Positions 1 through 9,000 of a stretch of 26,589 nt of DNA are shown here, piece by piece (within the stretch, counting starts at the first letter, position 1; each line of letters starts with the position of its first letter). Source of the DNA: Burkholderiales bacterium (GTDB lineage Bacteria > Pseudomonadota > Gammaproteobacteria > Burkholderiales > Burkholderiaceae_C); contig SXSX01000254.1 of the NCBI GenBank assembly GCA_005793295.1, positions 1 through 26,589 of the forward strand, written 5' to 3'. The notes beneath the pieces were generated by a model. That model was not told the DNA's origin and did no database searches. It worked only from the letters and a program-made list of their open reading frames with translations. Both the position numbers and the translations under genes were made by a program.

Positions 1-466
1 CTAAAAACTTGCGAACCTCCATTGATACGCGGTAGCGTAGCATTAGGTTGTTTTGCATGTAGGGGCGGCGCAAGTCTAAAACGCGGTGGGTCAGGCGCGT
101 GGTCTCTGACAGGTTTTCTTCGTCAATCTGAAACGGGGGTGTGACGGAGGGGTTCAGCACATTAAGTTCATGGCATAAAACTTCAATCTTGCCGCTGTTA
201 AGGCCATCGTTGACGGTACCGTCTGGGCGAGCGCGAACTAATCCTTTGATCTGCACACAAAACTCATTGCGCAAACCTTCGGCGGCCTTGAACATCTCCG
301 CGCGGTCAGGGTCACAAACCACCTGCACATAACCTTCGCGATCACGCAAATCCACAAAAATGACGCCGCCATGGTCGCGCCGGCGGTTAACCCAACCGCA
401 CAAAGAAACGGTTTGGCCCATCAGGGCTTCGGTCACAAGACCGCAGTAGTTAGAACGCATTGCCAT
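1..466 (-). CDS. aspS: Aspartyl-tRNA synthetase, N-terminal part (cut by window edge)
   Basis: Charges tRNA-Asp (or tRNA-Asp/Asn in the non-discriminating form) with aspartate in the cytoplasm. About 155 codons are present, starting MAMRSNYCGLVTEALMGQ. The visible part is the OB-fold anticodon-binding domain typical of bacterial AspS, with GWVNRRRDHGGVIFVDLRDR near residues 25-45. It is followed by the TRLTHRVLDLRRP segment that leads into the catalytic core. The class II catalytic motifs lie outside the window. The ATG at 466 has a purine-rich GAAAGAGAAAG stretch just upstream; an ATG two codons later is possible. It follows the DUF502 gene by about 35 bases in the same direction, so it is probably the third gene of the fmdB-DUF502-aspS operon. 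Whether it is discriminating cannot be judged from this part. Confidence 0.95.
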   Translation of the reverse strand, partial: MAMRSNYCGLVTEALMGQTVSLCGWVNRRRDHGGVIFVDLRDREGYVQVVCDPDRAEMFKAAEGLRNEFCVQIKGLVRARPDGTVNDGLNSGKIEVLCHELNVLNPSVTPPFQIDEENLSETTRLTHRVLDLRRPYMQNNLMLRYRVSMEVRKFL

Positions 467-501
467 AGCTTTCTCTTTCAGGTGCCCTTGGGGGCCATCA
501 G

Positions 502-1203
502 TTAAGGGGTAAGAAGGGGTTTCACAGGCACCGCAGTTGCTGCTTGCGGATGTGCCGATGGAGGAACGGATCCCATGGAAATCACATAGGTCAGGGCTTC
601 GTCCACGCTTATATCGAGCTCGATCACTTCGGATCGGGGTAGCATCAGAAAATAGCCGCCAGTGGGGTTGGGTGTGGTGGGTACATACACACTGACAAAC
701 TCACCTTGAAGGTGGTCGGCCACTTCACCGGTGGGCACACCGGTCTGAAAGGCGATTGTCCACGAGCCTTGGTAAGGGAATTGCACCAACATGGCGGTTC
801 GAAATGCATTTCCATTGCTAGAGAACAAGGTGTCAGAGACTTTTTTGACGCCGTTGTAGATCGACCTGACGAACGGAATATTGGTAAACATTCGGTCCCA
901 TTGCTTGAGCCACCAGCGCCCCGCTACGTTGGACACCAAAGCGCCCGTCAGCAACATAAAGCCCAAAACCAACACCACTCCCAAACCTGGAATATGCTGC
1001 AAACGCGCGATCGACACGCCAGCAGCATCGGAGCTTACCGCTGCCAGCGCCGATAACAGGCTGCCAAAGAGGCCATCCAAAATACCCACCAACCACAGCA
1101 AAACCCAGATTGTGATTGCCAAAGGTAACCAAACCATGAGGCCGGTGAGGAGGTATTTTTTTATAGGCACTTTCAGTCCAGTCTTTGGAATGTGAGAAGG
1201 CAA
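502..1203 (-). CDS. DUF502 family inner-membrane protein
   Basis: Conserved membrane protein of unknown biochemical role, 233 residues. Two hydrophobic segments are visible: about residues 18-45 (LTGLMVWLPLAITIWVLLW) and 70-95 (PGLGVVLVLGFMLLTGALV). They are followed by a conserved soluble stretch with FVRSIYNGVKKVSDTL and VPTTPNPTGGYF, both hallmarks of DUF502. The proposed start is TTG at 1203, two bases after the stop of the upstream fmdB-like gene, so the pair is probably translationally coupled. An in-frame GTG 11 codons later is an alternative. The family is usually found beside aspS in Burkholderiales, as here, but no function follows from that. The C-terminal tail is Ala/Pro-rich and probably disordered. 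Confidence 0.88.
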   Translation of the reverse strand: MPSHIPKTGLKVPIKKYLLTGLMVWLPLAITIWVLLWLVGILDGLFGSLLSALAAVSSDAAGVSIARLQHIPGLGVVLVLGFMLLTGALVSNVAGRWWLKQWDRMFTNIPFVRSIYNGVKKVSDTLFSSNGNAFRTAMLVQFPYQGSWTIAFQTGVPTGEVADHLQGEFVSVYVPTTPNPTGGYFLMLPRSEVIELDISVDEALTYVISMGSVPPSAHPQAATAVPVKPLLTP

Positions 1204-1205
1204 AA

Positions 1206-1589
1206 TTAGGGGCTTGGTGTGGTGCTCGCCGAGGGCGCGCTCACGGGAGTAGATGCAGCAGCCGCAGTAACAGGCGCAGAACTTGCCGCAGCGCTGACGC
1301 TTGAATCGGAAGTACTTGCGCTTATAGCAGGCGAATCCGAGGTAGCGGACGCTGGGCTTGATTCAGAGCCAGCGACTGCGCCAGCTGCGGGCGCTTTTGC
1401 AGCGTCGCCACCGCGAAAATCAGTGACGTACCAGCCTGAGCCTTTGAGTTGGAAACCCGCCGCAGTGACTTGCTTTTGAAACGACGCTTTCCCGCATTGG
1501 GGGCAGTCCGAGAGGTGGGGGTCGGAGATTTTCTGCAACACGTCTTTGGCGAATCCGCAGGACTCACATTGGTAGGCGTATATGGGCAT
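1206..1589 (-). CDS. FmdB-like zinc-ribbon protein with long Ala/Ser tail
   Basis: Small putative regulatory protein of the FmdB/CxxC_CXXC_SSSS family, 127 residues. It starts MPIYAYQCESCGF and has two CxxC knuckles, Cys8/Cys11 and Cys29/Cys32, that would bind one zinc ion. The family core ends near residue 65 (GSGWYVTDFRGG). The remaining roughly 60 residues are almost only Ala, Ser, Thr and Pro and look disordered. The ATG at 1589 has a GGGA about 10 bases upstream, and a perfect -10 box lies at 1629-1634. It is the first gene of the fmdB-DUF502-aspS run. Function is unknown; the FmdB name comes from a formamidase-linked regulator, and that role should not be assumed here. Confidence 0.9.
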   Translation of the reverse strand: MPIYAYQCESCGFAKDVLQKISDPHLSDCPQCGKASFQKQVTAAGFQLKGSGWYVTDFRGGDAAKAPAAGAVAGSESSPASATSDSPAISASTSDSSVSAAASSAPVTAAAASTPVSAPSASTTPSP

Positions 1590-1628
1590 GGCTAAAGAAT
1601 CCCTAAGGTTCAGATGGCAAAGCCTGCG

Positions 1629-1634
1629 ATTATA
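1629..1634 (-). promoter_or_regulatory. -10 box of the fmdB-DUF502-aspS operon
   Basis: On the minus strand this reads TATAAT, a perfect sigma-70 -10 hexamer, 40 bases upstream of the fmdB-like ATG and just past the ubiB stop. The hexamer 17 bases further up (1652-1657, ACTTCT) is a poor -35 match. The promoter call therefore rests mainly on the -10 box and its position. Confidence 0.5.
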
Positions 1635-1649
1635 AGTTGCAGCCCCAAA

Positions 1650-3221
1650 CTAGAAGTAATGCGCTGGCAAAAGCAACTGGGTCGCGAGCACCCCAATTGC
1701 AAAACCGACGGCCGTGTAAATCACTGCGCGTAGCACACGGTTGGTTTTTTGCTGCTCGGCCAGTAGCTTGGCCAGCAATTCCTTGGTCTGTGAATCAGAC
1801 CCTCCGCCTTTTAAATACGCATGCAAAAGCAGGGGCAATTCAGGCAGGAGTTTGGCGTAGCGCGGCGCTTGGGCTTTCAGCTCCGACCACAGCCTTTGGG
1901 GCCCCACTTGTTTGAGCATCCATTGTTCTAAAAAGGGCTTAGCAGTCGCCCAGAGGTCAAGTTCGGGGTCCAGTTGGCGGCCAAGCCCTTCGACGTTGAG
2001 CAGCGTTTTTTGCAGCAACACCAACTGCGGCTGGATTTCCACTTGAAACCGCCGCGAGGTTTGAAACAAACGAAGTAACACGAGCCCCAATGAAATTTCT
2101 TTCAATGGGCGATCAAAATACGGTTCACACACCGCACGCACCGCGGCTTCCAATTCATCCACACGGGTCGCGGCCGGCACCCAACCGGACTCAATATGCA
2201 ATTCAGCGACGCGTTTGTAATCTCGACGAAAAAAAGCAACAAAGTTTTGGGCCAAATATTCTTTATCCACCGAAGTCAACGTGCCAACAATGCCGAAATC
2301 CAAAGAGATATACCGCCCAAAGGTTTGAGGATCCAGACTCACTTGAATATTGCCCGGATGCATATCGGCGTGGAAAAATCCGTCTCTAAATACTTGGGTA
2401 AAAAACAAAGTCACCCCATCGCGGGCCAGTTTTGAAATATCAACCCTTGCAGCTCGCAAACGTTCCACCTGACTGATCGGTACCCCATGCATGCGCTCCA
2501 TCACCAACACATTGGTCGTGCAGTAATCCCACAGCATTTCCGGGATAAGTACCAAATTCAAGCCTTCCATATTGCGGCGCAATTGGGCGGCGCTAGAAGC
2601 CTCGCGCACCAAGTCGAGCTCGTCGTGAAGATACTTATCAAACTCAGCAACAACTTCGCGGGGCTTGAGTCGTCGTCCATCGGCGGAGAGCCGCTCAAGC
2701 CAGCGGGCCATCCAACGCATCAAACTTAAATCTTTGTCAATCGCCAAAAGCATGTCAGGGCGCAATACCTTCACTGCGACCTCCCGTTGCAACCCGTTGC
2801 GATCGCGCAGAACTGCAAAGTGCACTTGGGCGATCGACGCACTGGCGATGGGGGTTCGGTCAAAGGACACAAAAATCTGGTCAATGGGTTTACCCAAAGC
2901 GCGTTCCACAGCAGCCACGGCGATGTCGGAAGAAAAGGGAGGAACCCGGTCTTGGAGTTTGGCCAACTCGTCAGCGATGTCCAAAGGCAGCAGGTCGCGT
3001 CGCGTGGAGAGCACTTGGCCTAACTTCACGAAAATAGGGCCCAGTTGTTCGAGGGCTTCACGAATGCGTTGGCCGCGCGGTGCTTTTAAAGTGCGTCCCA
3101 CCGACACCAACTTGGATAAAAGGCGCAGCCCCGTGTGGTTCACACTTTCAAGTAGCAAGACGTCCAGCCCATGGCGCAGTACAACCCAAACGATAAAAAC
3201 GCCCCTGAACATGCGTGTCAT
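1650..3221 (-). CDS. ubiB: UbiB, atypical kinase/ATPase of ubiquinone biosynthesis
   Basis: Member of the ABC1/ADCK/UbiB family, membrane-bound and needed for ubiquinone synthesis; its ATPase activity is thought to help extract lipid intermediates for the ring-modifying enzymes. The protein has 523 residues from ATG 3221. Visible motifs are KLGQ (about 66-69) of the family-specific KxGQ loop, the Ala-rich nucleotide loop ASASIAQVH (about 126-134), the kinase Lys in VAVKVLRP (about 151), HADMHPGN (about 284-291) and DFG (about 308-310). Two hydrophobic C-terminal segments (AVIYTAVGFAIGVLATQLLL) anchor it in the membrane. The frame stays open 29 codons further upstream, but the ATG at 3221 overlaps the ubiJ stop as ATGA, the classic coupled arrangement, and matches the usual family N-terminus (M-x-R-x-FRGVFIVWVV). 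Confidence 0.96.
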   Translation of the reverse strand: MTRMFRGVFIVWVVLRHGLDVLLLESVNHTGLRLLSKLVSVGRTLKAPRGQRIREALEQLGPIFVKLGQVLSTRRDLLPLDIADELAKLQDRVPPFSSDIAVAAVERALGKPIDQIFVSFDRTPIASASIAQVHFAVLRDRNGLQREVAVKVLRPDMLLAIDKDLSLMRWMARWLERLSADGRRLKPREVVAEFDKYLHDELDLVREASSAAQLRRNMEGLNLVLIPEMLWDYCTTNVLVMERMHGVPISQVERLRAARVDISKLARDGVTLFFTQVFRDGFFHADMHPGNIQVSLDPQTFGRYISLDFGIVGTLTSVDKEYLAQNFVAFFRRDYKRVAELHIESGWVPAATRVDELEAAVRAVCEPYFDRPLKEISLGLVLLRLFQTSRRFQVEIQPQLVLLQKTLLNVEGLGRQLDPELDLWATAKPFLEQWMLKQVGPQRLWSELKAQAPRYAKLLPELPLLLHAYLKGGGSDSQTKELLAKLLAEQQKTNRVLRAVIYTAVGFAIGVLATQLLLPAHYF

Positions 3222-3778
3222 GCAGCGCTTTCTGCCGGACTCGCGGGGCCTTTGGGTGGGCTTTTTTGCATGACAAAATTCTTCAATGCAGAAAGCATGT
3301 TTTGGCAAGTCTCAACCAACATGTGCGCTGGCGCATCGCCCACGATACGAGAAATATCTTCTTCAATGTCCCAACGCACATGGTCGGCCAGCCAATTGAC
3401 TTCTGCTGCCAATTGAACATCGCCCTCAATCCGCACAGCGGGTTTTTCGCCTTTAAAGAACCCTTGCACCAGGGCCCACGGCGAAGACTCCAAAACGGTC
3501 AAGGTTAAATCAACGGGCACTTGGCTTGGCGCAAGATCCAACAATCCTGCGGGTGTCACCATCACTTTGAAACTGAAGTTTTGCCACTGCGCTAACAGCT
3601 TGCGGCCTTTTTGGCGCACCAAACGCTCTCTGGCTTGGGGCTCTTGCATCAAAATATGGTTGAGCAGCAAAACGATACGGCGGTGTGATTCTTCCACGGC
3701 CCAAGGTGGGGGTGTGAAGCGTTCGGCCCCGTCTTTGAAAAACGATTCCAGCATAGAAAATGGGGACTGTGTTGCCAT
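3218..3778 (-). CDS. ubiJ: UbiJ-like SCP2-domain protein, ubiquinone biosynthesis accessory factor
   Basis: Lipid-binding accessory protein of the cytosolic Ubi complex, 186 residues from MATQSPFSMLESFF. The N-terminal two thirds form an SCP2-like sterol-carrier fold. The C-terminal part is the helical UbiJ region, with EVNWLADHVRWDIEEDISRIVGD and a further amphipathic segment. Assignment rests on this architecture and on its place directly ahead of ubiB (ATGA overlap) and downstream of ubiE. Start choice is uncertain: ATGs at 3787 and 3778 and a GTG at 3817 are all in frame, with only weak, closely spaced GGGA or GGGGA ahead of the two ATGs. E. coli has ubiE-ubiJ-ubiB in direct succession; here a Tim44-like gene sits between ubiE and ubiJ. 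Confidence 0.88.
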   Translation of the reverse strand: MATQSPFSMLESFFKDGAERFTPPPWAVEESHRRIVLLLNHILMQEPQARERLVRQKGRKLLAQWQNFSFKVMVTPAGLLDLAPSQVPVDLTLTVLESSPWALVQGFFKGEKPAVRIEGDVQLAAEVNWLADHVRWDIEEDISRIVGDAPAHMLVETCQNMLSALKNFVMQKSPPKGPASPAESAA

Positions 3779-3845
3779 AGTCCCCATTATTCCCGATATG
3801 GGGCGGCGAAACCCCACTTTGCGCTTAAACCACTGGGCTGTGCTT

Positions 3846-4790
3846 TTATTGCAAAGCCTGTACGCCTGCGACCAACCAGCCCCCGCCCGTTATGGGCTTG
3901 GTCATGTTCCACACTTCGCGGAACGGGCTCGGGCCGGCAGAAGCGTCTTCACGAATCATTCCGGAGAATTCCACACTGGCGAGGTATTCATCGGCTGTTT
4001 CCTCAATGCCCAAGAGATGGGCTTCGATCATGACGACTTCGGTATGGTTGCCAGCCGCTCCTGCATGGGCCTCACGCTCGCTGAGTTGGCTTTTGATTTC
4101 AATCAGCATCGTGTCGGTCATCATGGATCGCAAGCTACTCACGTCCGATTTATCCCAAGCTGCCTGCAAAGTAATGAAATTGGCTTTGGCTGCTTTGAGG
4201 AAACCCTCTGTGTCAAATCCAGAAGGTACTCCCCACGCCTGCGATCCCGACAGCGCAGAACCGATCATTGAACCCGAGGAACTCGCACCAGGCGCAGCGC
4301 TGTCGAATGCAGTGGCTTGTTGCTCCCATGGCCGGGCGGACGCATCATTGCCCACATTTTCAGGGCGGTAGGTTTGAGAATTGGATACAGGAACGTTACC
4401 TGCGCCTTGAAATGCAAATGGGCCTTGAGATGCATCCGCAGGACGACGTGATCGCATGAAGAAGCGAATCGCCATGAAGGCGGCCATCGCCAACAGCGCG
4501 TACATCAAGAACTGCCCCATGCCTTCGCCCATACCCAAGGAACTGGCTAACCAAGCCAATCCGAGGCCGGCGGCAAGACCACCCAACATGGCGCCCCATG
4601 GGCGATTAGGTGCTGCAGCGGCAGGCGCAGGTTTATTGGTGGCGTTAGCACCTTGCGCGGGTGCAGCTTGGCGTTGCGTCACGTTGCCGGACTGCTTGCC
4701 AATCGAACGACCGCCGCCCATTCGAGCAGCATCAGCATGCAAACTAAAAAGTACCATAACAAGCGATAAAGCCAAGGTCCAAAGTTTCAT
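3846..4790 (-). CDS. Tim44-like domain membrane protein
   Basis: Exported or membrane-anchored protein of 314 residues with a C-terminal Tim44-like domain. From ATG 4790 it has a clear signal peptide (MKLWTLALSLVMVLFSLHADA), a Gly-rich basic stretch (MGGGRSIGKQSG), an Ala/Pro linker, and then two hydrophobic segments near residues 65-110 (MLGGLAAGLGLAWLASSLG and FLMYALLAMAAFMAIRFFM). The Tim44-like region covers about residues 160-314 (EGFLKAAKANFITLQAAWD onward). In mitochondria Tim44 tethers the import motor; the bacterial homologues have no settled function. GGAA lies 8 bases before this ATG. The frame extends 23 codons further upstream, but that would spoil the signal peptide. It lies between ubiE and ubiJ, so a link to quinone synthesis is possible but is inference. 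Confidence 0.9.
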   Translation of the reverse strand: MKLWTLALSLVMVLFSLHADAARMGGGRSIGKQSGNVTQRQAAPAQGANATNKPAPAAAAPNRPWGAMLGGLAAGLGLAWLASSLGMGEGMGQFLMYALLAMAAFMAIRFFMRSRRPADASQGPFAFQGAGNVPVSNSQTYRPENVGNDASARPWEQQATAFDSAAPGASSSGSMIGSALSGSQAWGVPSGFDTEGFLKAAKANFITLQAAWDKSDVSSLRSMMTDTMLIEIKSQLSEREAHAGAAGNHTEVVMIEAHLLGIEETADEYLASVEFSGMIREDASAGPSPFREVWNMTKPITGGGWLVAGVQALQ

Positions 4791-4868
4791 AGTCTTGTTT
4801 CCAAATTTTAAGTAAATACAAAGGTTCAGATGCGGCCAGTGAGGAAATTCACAAGCCACCCAACGTCA

Positions 4869-5600
4869 TCAACACTTGATTCCAACATGTAATGCCGCAA
4901 CCCCTGCTGTGAGGTTATGGTAATCCACATGACCAAATCCACCTTTGTGCATCATGGCTTTTAGCTCTGCCTGGCTTGGATGCATGCGAATCGATTCCGC
5001 CAAATAGCGGTAACTGGCATCGTCACCGGCCACCCATTTGCCCAATTGGGGCAAGACTTTGAAGGAGTACCAGTCGTACATCTTTTCTAGGGGCGGCGCG
5101 ACTTTAGAGAACTCCAGAACCAATAACTTACCTCCAGGCTTGAGCACCCGGTGCATTTCCGCCAACGCGATGTCTTTGTGCGTCATATTACGCAGTCCAA
5201 AAGCCACGCTGACCAAGTCAAAATACTGACTAGGGAAAGGTAGTTTTTCAGCATCACAAACGACCGTAGGGAGCACTTTCCCAAGGTCCAACAGGCGGTT
5301 ACGCCCCGTGCTCAGCATGGCTTCGTTGATATCGGTGTGAACCACCTGACCGGTTTTCCCGACTTTTTTAGAGAAAGCCAGGGCCAAATCGCCGGTTCCA
5401 CCGGCAATGTCCAAGGCTTTGTCACCCGGTTGAAGGTTGGCAACTGCCAAGGTATAGGCTTTCCACACGCGATGCAGGCCACTTGACATCAAATCGTTCA
5501 TCAAATCGTACTTAGGCGCGACCGAATCAAAAACGCTGCGAACATGCCGCGCCTTGTCGCCTTCATCGACCGATTGGAATCCAAAATGGGTGGATGTCAT
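4869..5600 (-). CDS. ubiE: UbiE C-methyltransferase (ubiquinone/menaquinone)
   Basis: SAM-dependent C-methyltransferase that methylates the 2-polyprenyl-6-methoxy-benzoquinol ring in ubiquinone synthesis (and demethylmenaquinol where menaquinone is made). It has 243 residues, the usual length. The family signature YDLMNDLMSSGLHRVWK is near residues 31-47 and SAM motif I (ALDIAGGTGDLA) near 63-74. Further motifs are VSVAFGLRNMTHK and LKPGGKLLVLEFSK. The ATG at 5600 is preceded by AAGGAT at good spacing. Eight bases separate it from the DUF971 gene upstream, so the two are co-transcribed. With ubiJ and ubiB downstream this is a ubi cluster. Confidence 0.97.
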   Translation of the reverse strand: MTSTHFGFQSVDEGDKARHVRSVFDSVAPKYDLMNDLMSSGLHRVWKAYTLAVANLQPGDKALDIAGGTGDLALAFSKKVGKTGQVVHTDINEAMLSTGRNRLLDLGKVLPTVVCDAEKLPFPSQYFDLVSVAFGLRNMTHKDIALAEMHRVLKPGGKLLVLEFSKVAPPLEKMYDWYSFKVLPQLGKWVAGDDASYRYLAESIRMHPSQAELKAMMHKGGFGHVDYHNLTAGVAALHVGIKC

Positions 5601-5608
5601 GGTGATCC

Positions 5609-6022
5609 TTAATGGCTGGCGCAGCCGTGGGCCTCAGGAATGGGCATGGGTGCGTCGCGTTCTCTGCCGGCACCAAGTAACCGTTGCTCGTATTCTTTCC
5701 AAAGTACCTCTTGTTGCGAACCTAGGAAATACAAATAATCCCAAGAAAAAATGCCGGTGTCGTGGCCGTCTGAAAACGCAGGTTGGACCGCGTAATTCCC
5801 GATCGGCTCCAGCCCTGCGATCTCAACTAATCGCTTCCCCGTTTGCAACACCTCTTGGCCTGGGCCGTGGCCTTGGACTTCAGCAGAAGGCGAGTAAATA
5901 CGCATCAACTCAAAGGGAATGCGAAACGCTGCACCATCAGAAAAACTGATTTCAAGCACCCGCGATTGGCTGTGCACCGTGAGGGCTTGGGGCGTGGGTG
6001 AATTTTTTTTTAAGCCGGCCAT
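5609..6022 (-). CDS. DUF971 (GBBH-like N-terminal domain) protein
   Basis: Small cytoplasmic protein of 137 residues from ATG 6022 (MAGLKKNSPTPQALTVHSQS). Its core (LEISFSDGAAFRIPFELMRIYSPSAEVQGHG, then VEIAGLEPIGNYAVQPAFSDGHDTGIFSWDYL) matches the DUF971 domain, which also forms the N-terminal domain of gamma-butyrobetaine hydroxylase. The free-standing bacterial form has no established activity. The open frame continues 53 codons upstream to 6181, but that part overlaps the end of the preceding gene and reads as non-protein-like sequence, so 6022 is preferred. It sits directly ahead of ubiE with an 8-base gap, which is a common arrangement in betaproteobacteria; a role in the quinone pathway is only an inference. 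Confidence 0.9.
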   Translation of the reverse strand: MAGLKKNSPTPQALTVHSQSRVLEISFSDGAAFRIPFELMRIYSPSAEVQGHGPGQEVLQTGKRLVEIAGLEPIGNYAVQPAFSDGHDTGIFSWDYLYFLGSQQEVLWKEYEQRLLGAGRERDAPMPIPEAHGCASH

Positions 6023-6089
6023 AGGATTTTTTAAATTTCTCGTCGCAAAAATGCAGCACTTCAGGCTGACCAAACCCCACTGTAACCTG

Positions 6090-9000
6090 CTAGACCAAGA
6101 CCCGCTCAATTCCGCCCGCATTGGCCTTTTGCACGTAGTCTTCCAACCACGCGGACCCGAGTATTTTCCTCGCCATTTCAACCACGATGTAGTCGGCCTC
6201 CAATAGCCCGTTGTTTAAGTCATTGCCATAACGACTTAAGCCCTGCAAGCAACTCGGGCAACTGGTCAGAATTTTGGTTACTGCCGGAGCGAGTTTGCCA
6301 TTCGCTGCACTCAATGCAGCCAAGTCAACTTCGCCCTTGCGTAACTCTTCTTCCTTGCGAAAACGAATTTGGGTCGAGATATCGGGGCGGGTGACGCCCA
6401 GCGTTCCAGACTCGCCGCAGCAGCGCTCGTTTTTAATCACTGCGTCTCCAACCAAGGCTTTGACGGTCTTCATCGGGTCTTGAAGTTTCATGGGGCTGTG
6501 GCACGGGTCGTGGTAAAGATAGCCCTCCCCCGCACCGCCATCAGGAACCAAGGTGATTCCTTTTTCAAGCAGGTACTCATGGATATCAACAATACGGCAA
6601 CCCGGAAAAATTTTGTCGAATTCGTAACCCTGTAATTGGTCATAACAGGTGCCGCAGCTCACTACGACGGTTTTAATGTCCAAGTAATTGAGCGTGTTGG
6701 CAACGCGGTGAAAGAGAACCCGGTTGTCGGTGATTATTTTCTCGGCTTTATCGGCTTGGCCGGATCCGCGTTGCGGATACCCGCAGCACAAGTAGCCCGG
6801 CGGTAAAACCGTTTGAACCCCGGCGTGCCACAGCATGCTTTGGGTTGCCAAGCCGACTTGGCTAAAAAGCCGCTCCGAGCCGCAGCCAGGAAAATAAAAT
6901 ACGGCTTCGGTTTCTGATGTGGTGGCTTGCGGATCGCGAATGATCGGCACATAGTCTGAATCTTCAATATCCAGCAAAGCACGGGCCGTTTTCTTAGGCA
7001 AACCGCCGGGCATTTTTTTGTTAATGAAGTGAATGACTTGGGGCTTGAGGGGCGCAGTTCCAACCGTCGCTGGCGGCTTGGCTGTTTGCTTTTTGGCGAG
7101 CACCCGCAACAGATCGTTAGCCAAGCGCTGGGCTTTGAAGCCCACACCCACCATGGCACTGCGCATGAATTTAATGGTCTCGGGGTTAGTTGCGTTGAGG
7201 AAAGACATGGCAACTGCGTTACCTGGGCGGAAGGTTTTTTTACCCATTTTTCGCAACAAATTGCGCATATTCATTGTCACGTCACCAAAGTCAATTTTGA
7301 CAGGGCAAGGACTCGCGCATTTATGGCAAACCGTGCAATGGTCTGCGACATCTTCAAACTCTTGCCAGTGCTTGATGGACACTCCGCGGCGGGTTTGCTC
7401 TTCGTATAAAAACGCTTCGACCAACAAAGAGGTTGCTAAAATTTTATCTCGGGGGCTGTAAAGCAAATTGGCGCGAGGTACATGCGTAGCGCAAACAGGC
7501 TTGCATTTCCCACAGCGCAAGCAATCTTTGACCGAGTCGGCGATCGCTCCAATATCACTTTGTTGCATGATGAGCGACTCGTGGCCCATCAGACCAAAAG
7601 AAGGCGTGTAGGCGTTGGTCAAGTCGGCGTCGAGATTCGCACTGCCTACCCCCGTCTTACGCAGTAACTTGCCTTTGTTGAAGTGGCCTTCGGGATCGAC
7701 TTTGGCTTTGTAATCGGCGAAGGGTTGTAACTCTGCGTCGGTTAAAAATTCCAATTTGGTGATGCCAATGCCGTGCTCACCTGAAATCACCCCGCCCAAG
7801 CCACGGGCCAATCCCATGATGCGTTTAACCGCCCCGTGGGCCGTTTGCAACATCTCGTAATCATCGCTATTAACGGGGATATTGGTGTGTACATTGCCGT
7901 CTCCCGCGTGCATGTGCAAGGCCACCCAGACTCGACCTTTCAATACCCGTTTGTGAATGGCCACGCACTCTTCTAAGATCGTGGCAAAAGCCGCACCATT
8001 AAAAATTGCTTGTAAGGGCGCTTGTAACTGGGTCTTCCAACTGGCTCGCAGGGTATGGTCTTGCAACTCAAAAAACAAGGCGTCCACGTCAGCGAGCCAC
8101 CCCTGCCATTGGTTTTTCACGCCACCAATCAAGGCCTGGGCCTGGGATACCCGGTCTTCTAATAACTCGGCGGATGAAATGCTGCTGGCATCGTCACTTT
8201 TCCCCACCGGTAAATCACGACGGGAGAAAAAGACTTCGAGGGCATCACATAAAGCCAGCTTATTGTGCAAGGACAATTCAATATTGATGCGCTCAATGCC
8301 ATCGGTGTATTCGGCCATGCGCGGCAAAGGAATGACCACGTCTTCGTTGATCTTGAACGCATTGGTGTGCTTGCTAATGGCTGCGGTGCGCTTTCGGTCG
8401 AGCCAAAATTTCTTGCGGGCCTCGGGGCTGATGGCCACAAAGCCTTCGCCGCTTCGCGAATTAGCAATGCGAATGACCTCGGACGTCGCCCGTGCCACCG
8501 CGTCGGCATCATCCCCGGCAATGTCACCGACCAGCACCATTTTGGGCAAACCGGATCTGCCGCCTATTTCGGCGGCGCGTTTGCTTTTGGTTGCATAGCC
8601 CACCGCCTTGAGGTAGCGGTCATCGAGATGCTCTAAGCCCGCAAGCAAAACCCCGCTGCGTTTTTGTTCGGCAAACATAAAGTCTTTGATCTCGACAATG
8701 CTGGGAACAGCGTTGCGGGCATTGCCAAAAAATTCGAGGCACACGGTGCGGGTGTGCGCTGGCATGCGGTGAACCACCCAACGCGCACTGGTGATTAAAC
8801 CGTCGCAGCCTTCTTTTTGGATTCCTGGTAAGCCGCTCAAAAACTTATCAGTAACGTCTTTTCCCAAGCCTTCTTTGCGAAAGGATTTTCCGGCAATACG
8901 CAGGTCTTCGGTGCGGATCAACGTGGTGCCGTCGGCTTGGAAGTATTTCAATTCAAAACGGGCTTCCTCCACGTCATGAATCTTGCCCATGTTGTGACCA

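Noticed and set aside
1219..1479. Open frame on the plus strand opposite the fmdB-like gene
   Set aside because: It is an Ala/Glu-rich shadow produced by the biased tail of the real gene; no ribosome site or protein-like motif.
2665..3273. 202-codon plus-strand open frame opposite ubiB/ubiJ
   Set aside because: Composition is Ser/Arg/Thr-rich without any domain, and ubiB and ubiJ on the other strand are certain.
3799..3816. TGGGG/CCCCA hairpin upstream of ubiJ
   Set aside because: Only 5 bp with an 8-base loop and no T-run; too weak to call a terminator or regulator.
6023..6181. 53-codon N-terminal extension of the DUF971 protein
   Set aside because: It overlaps the end of the giant oxidoreductase gene and is not protein-like; the ATG at 6022 gives the normal family length.
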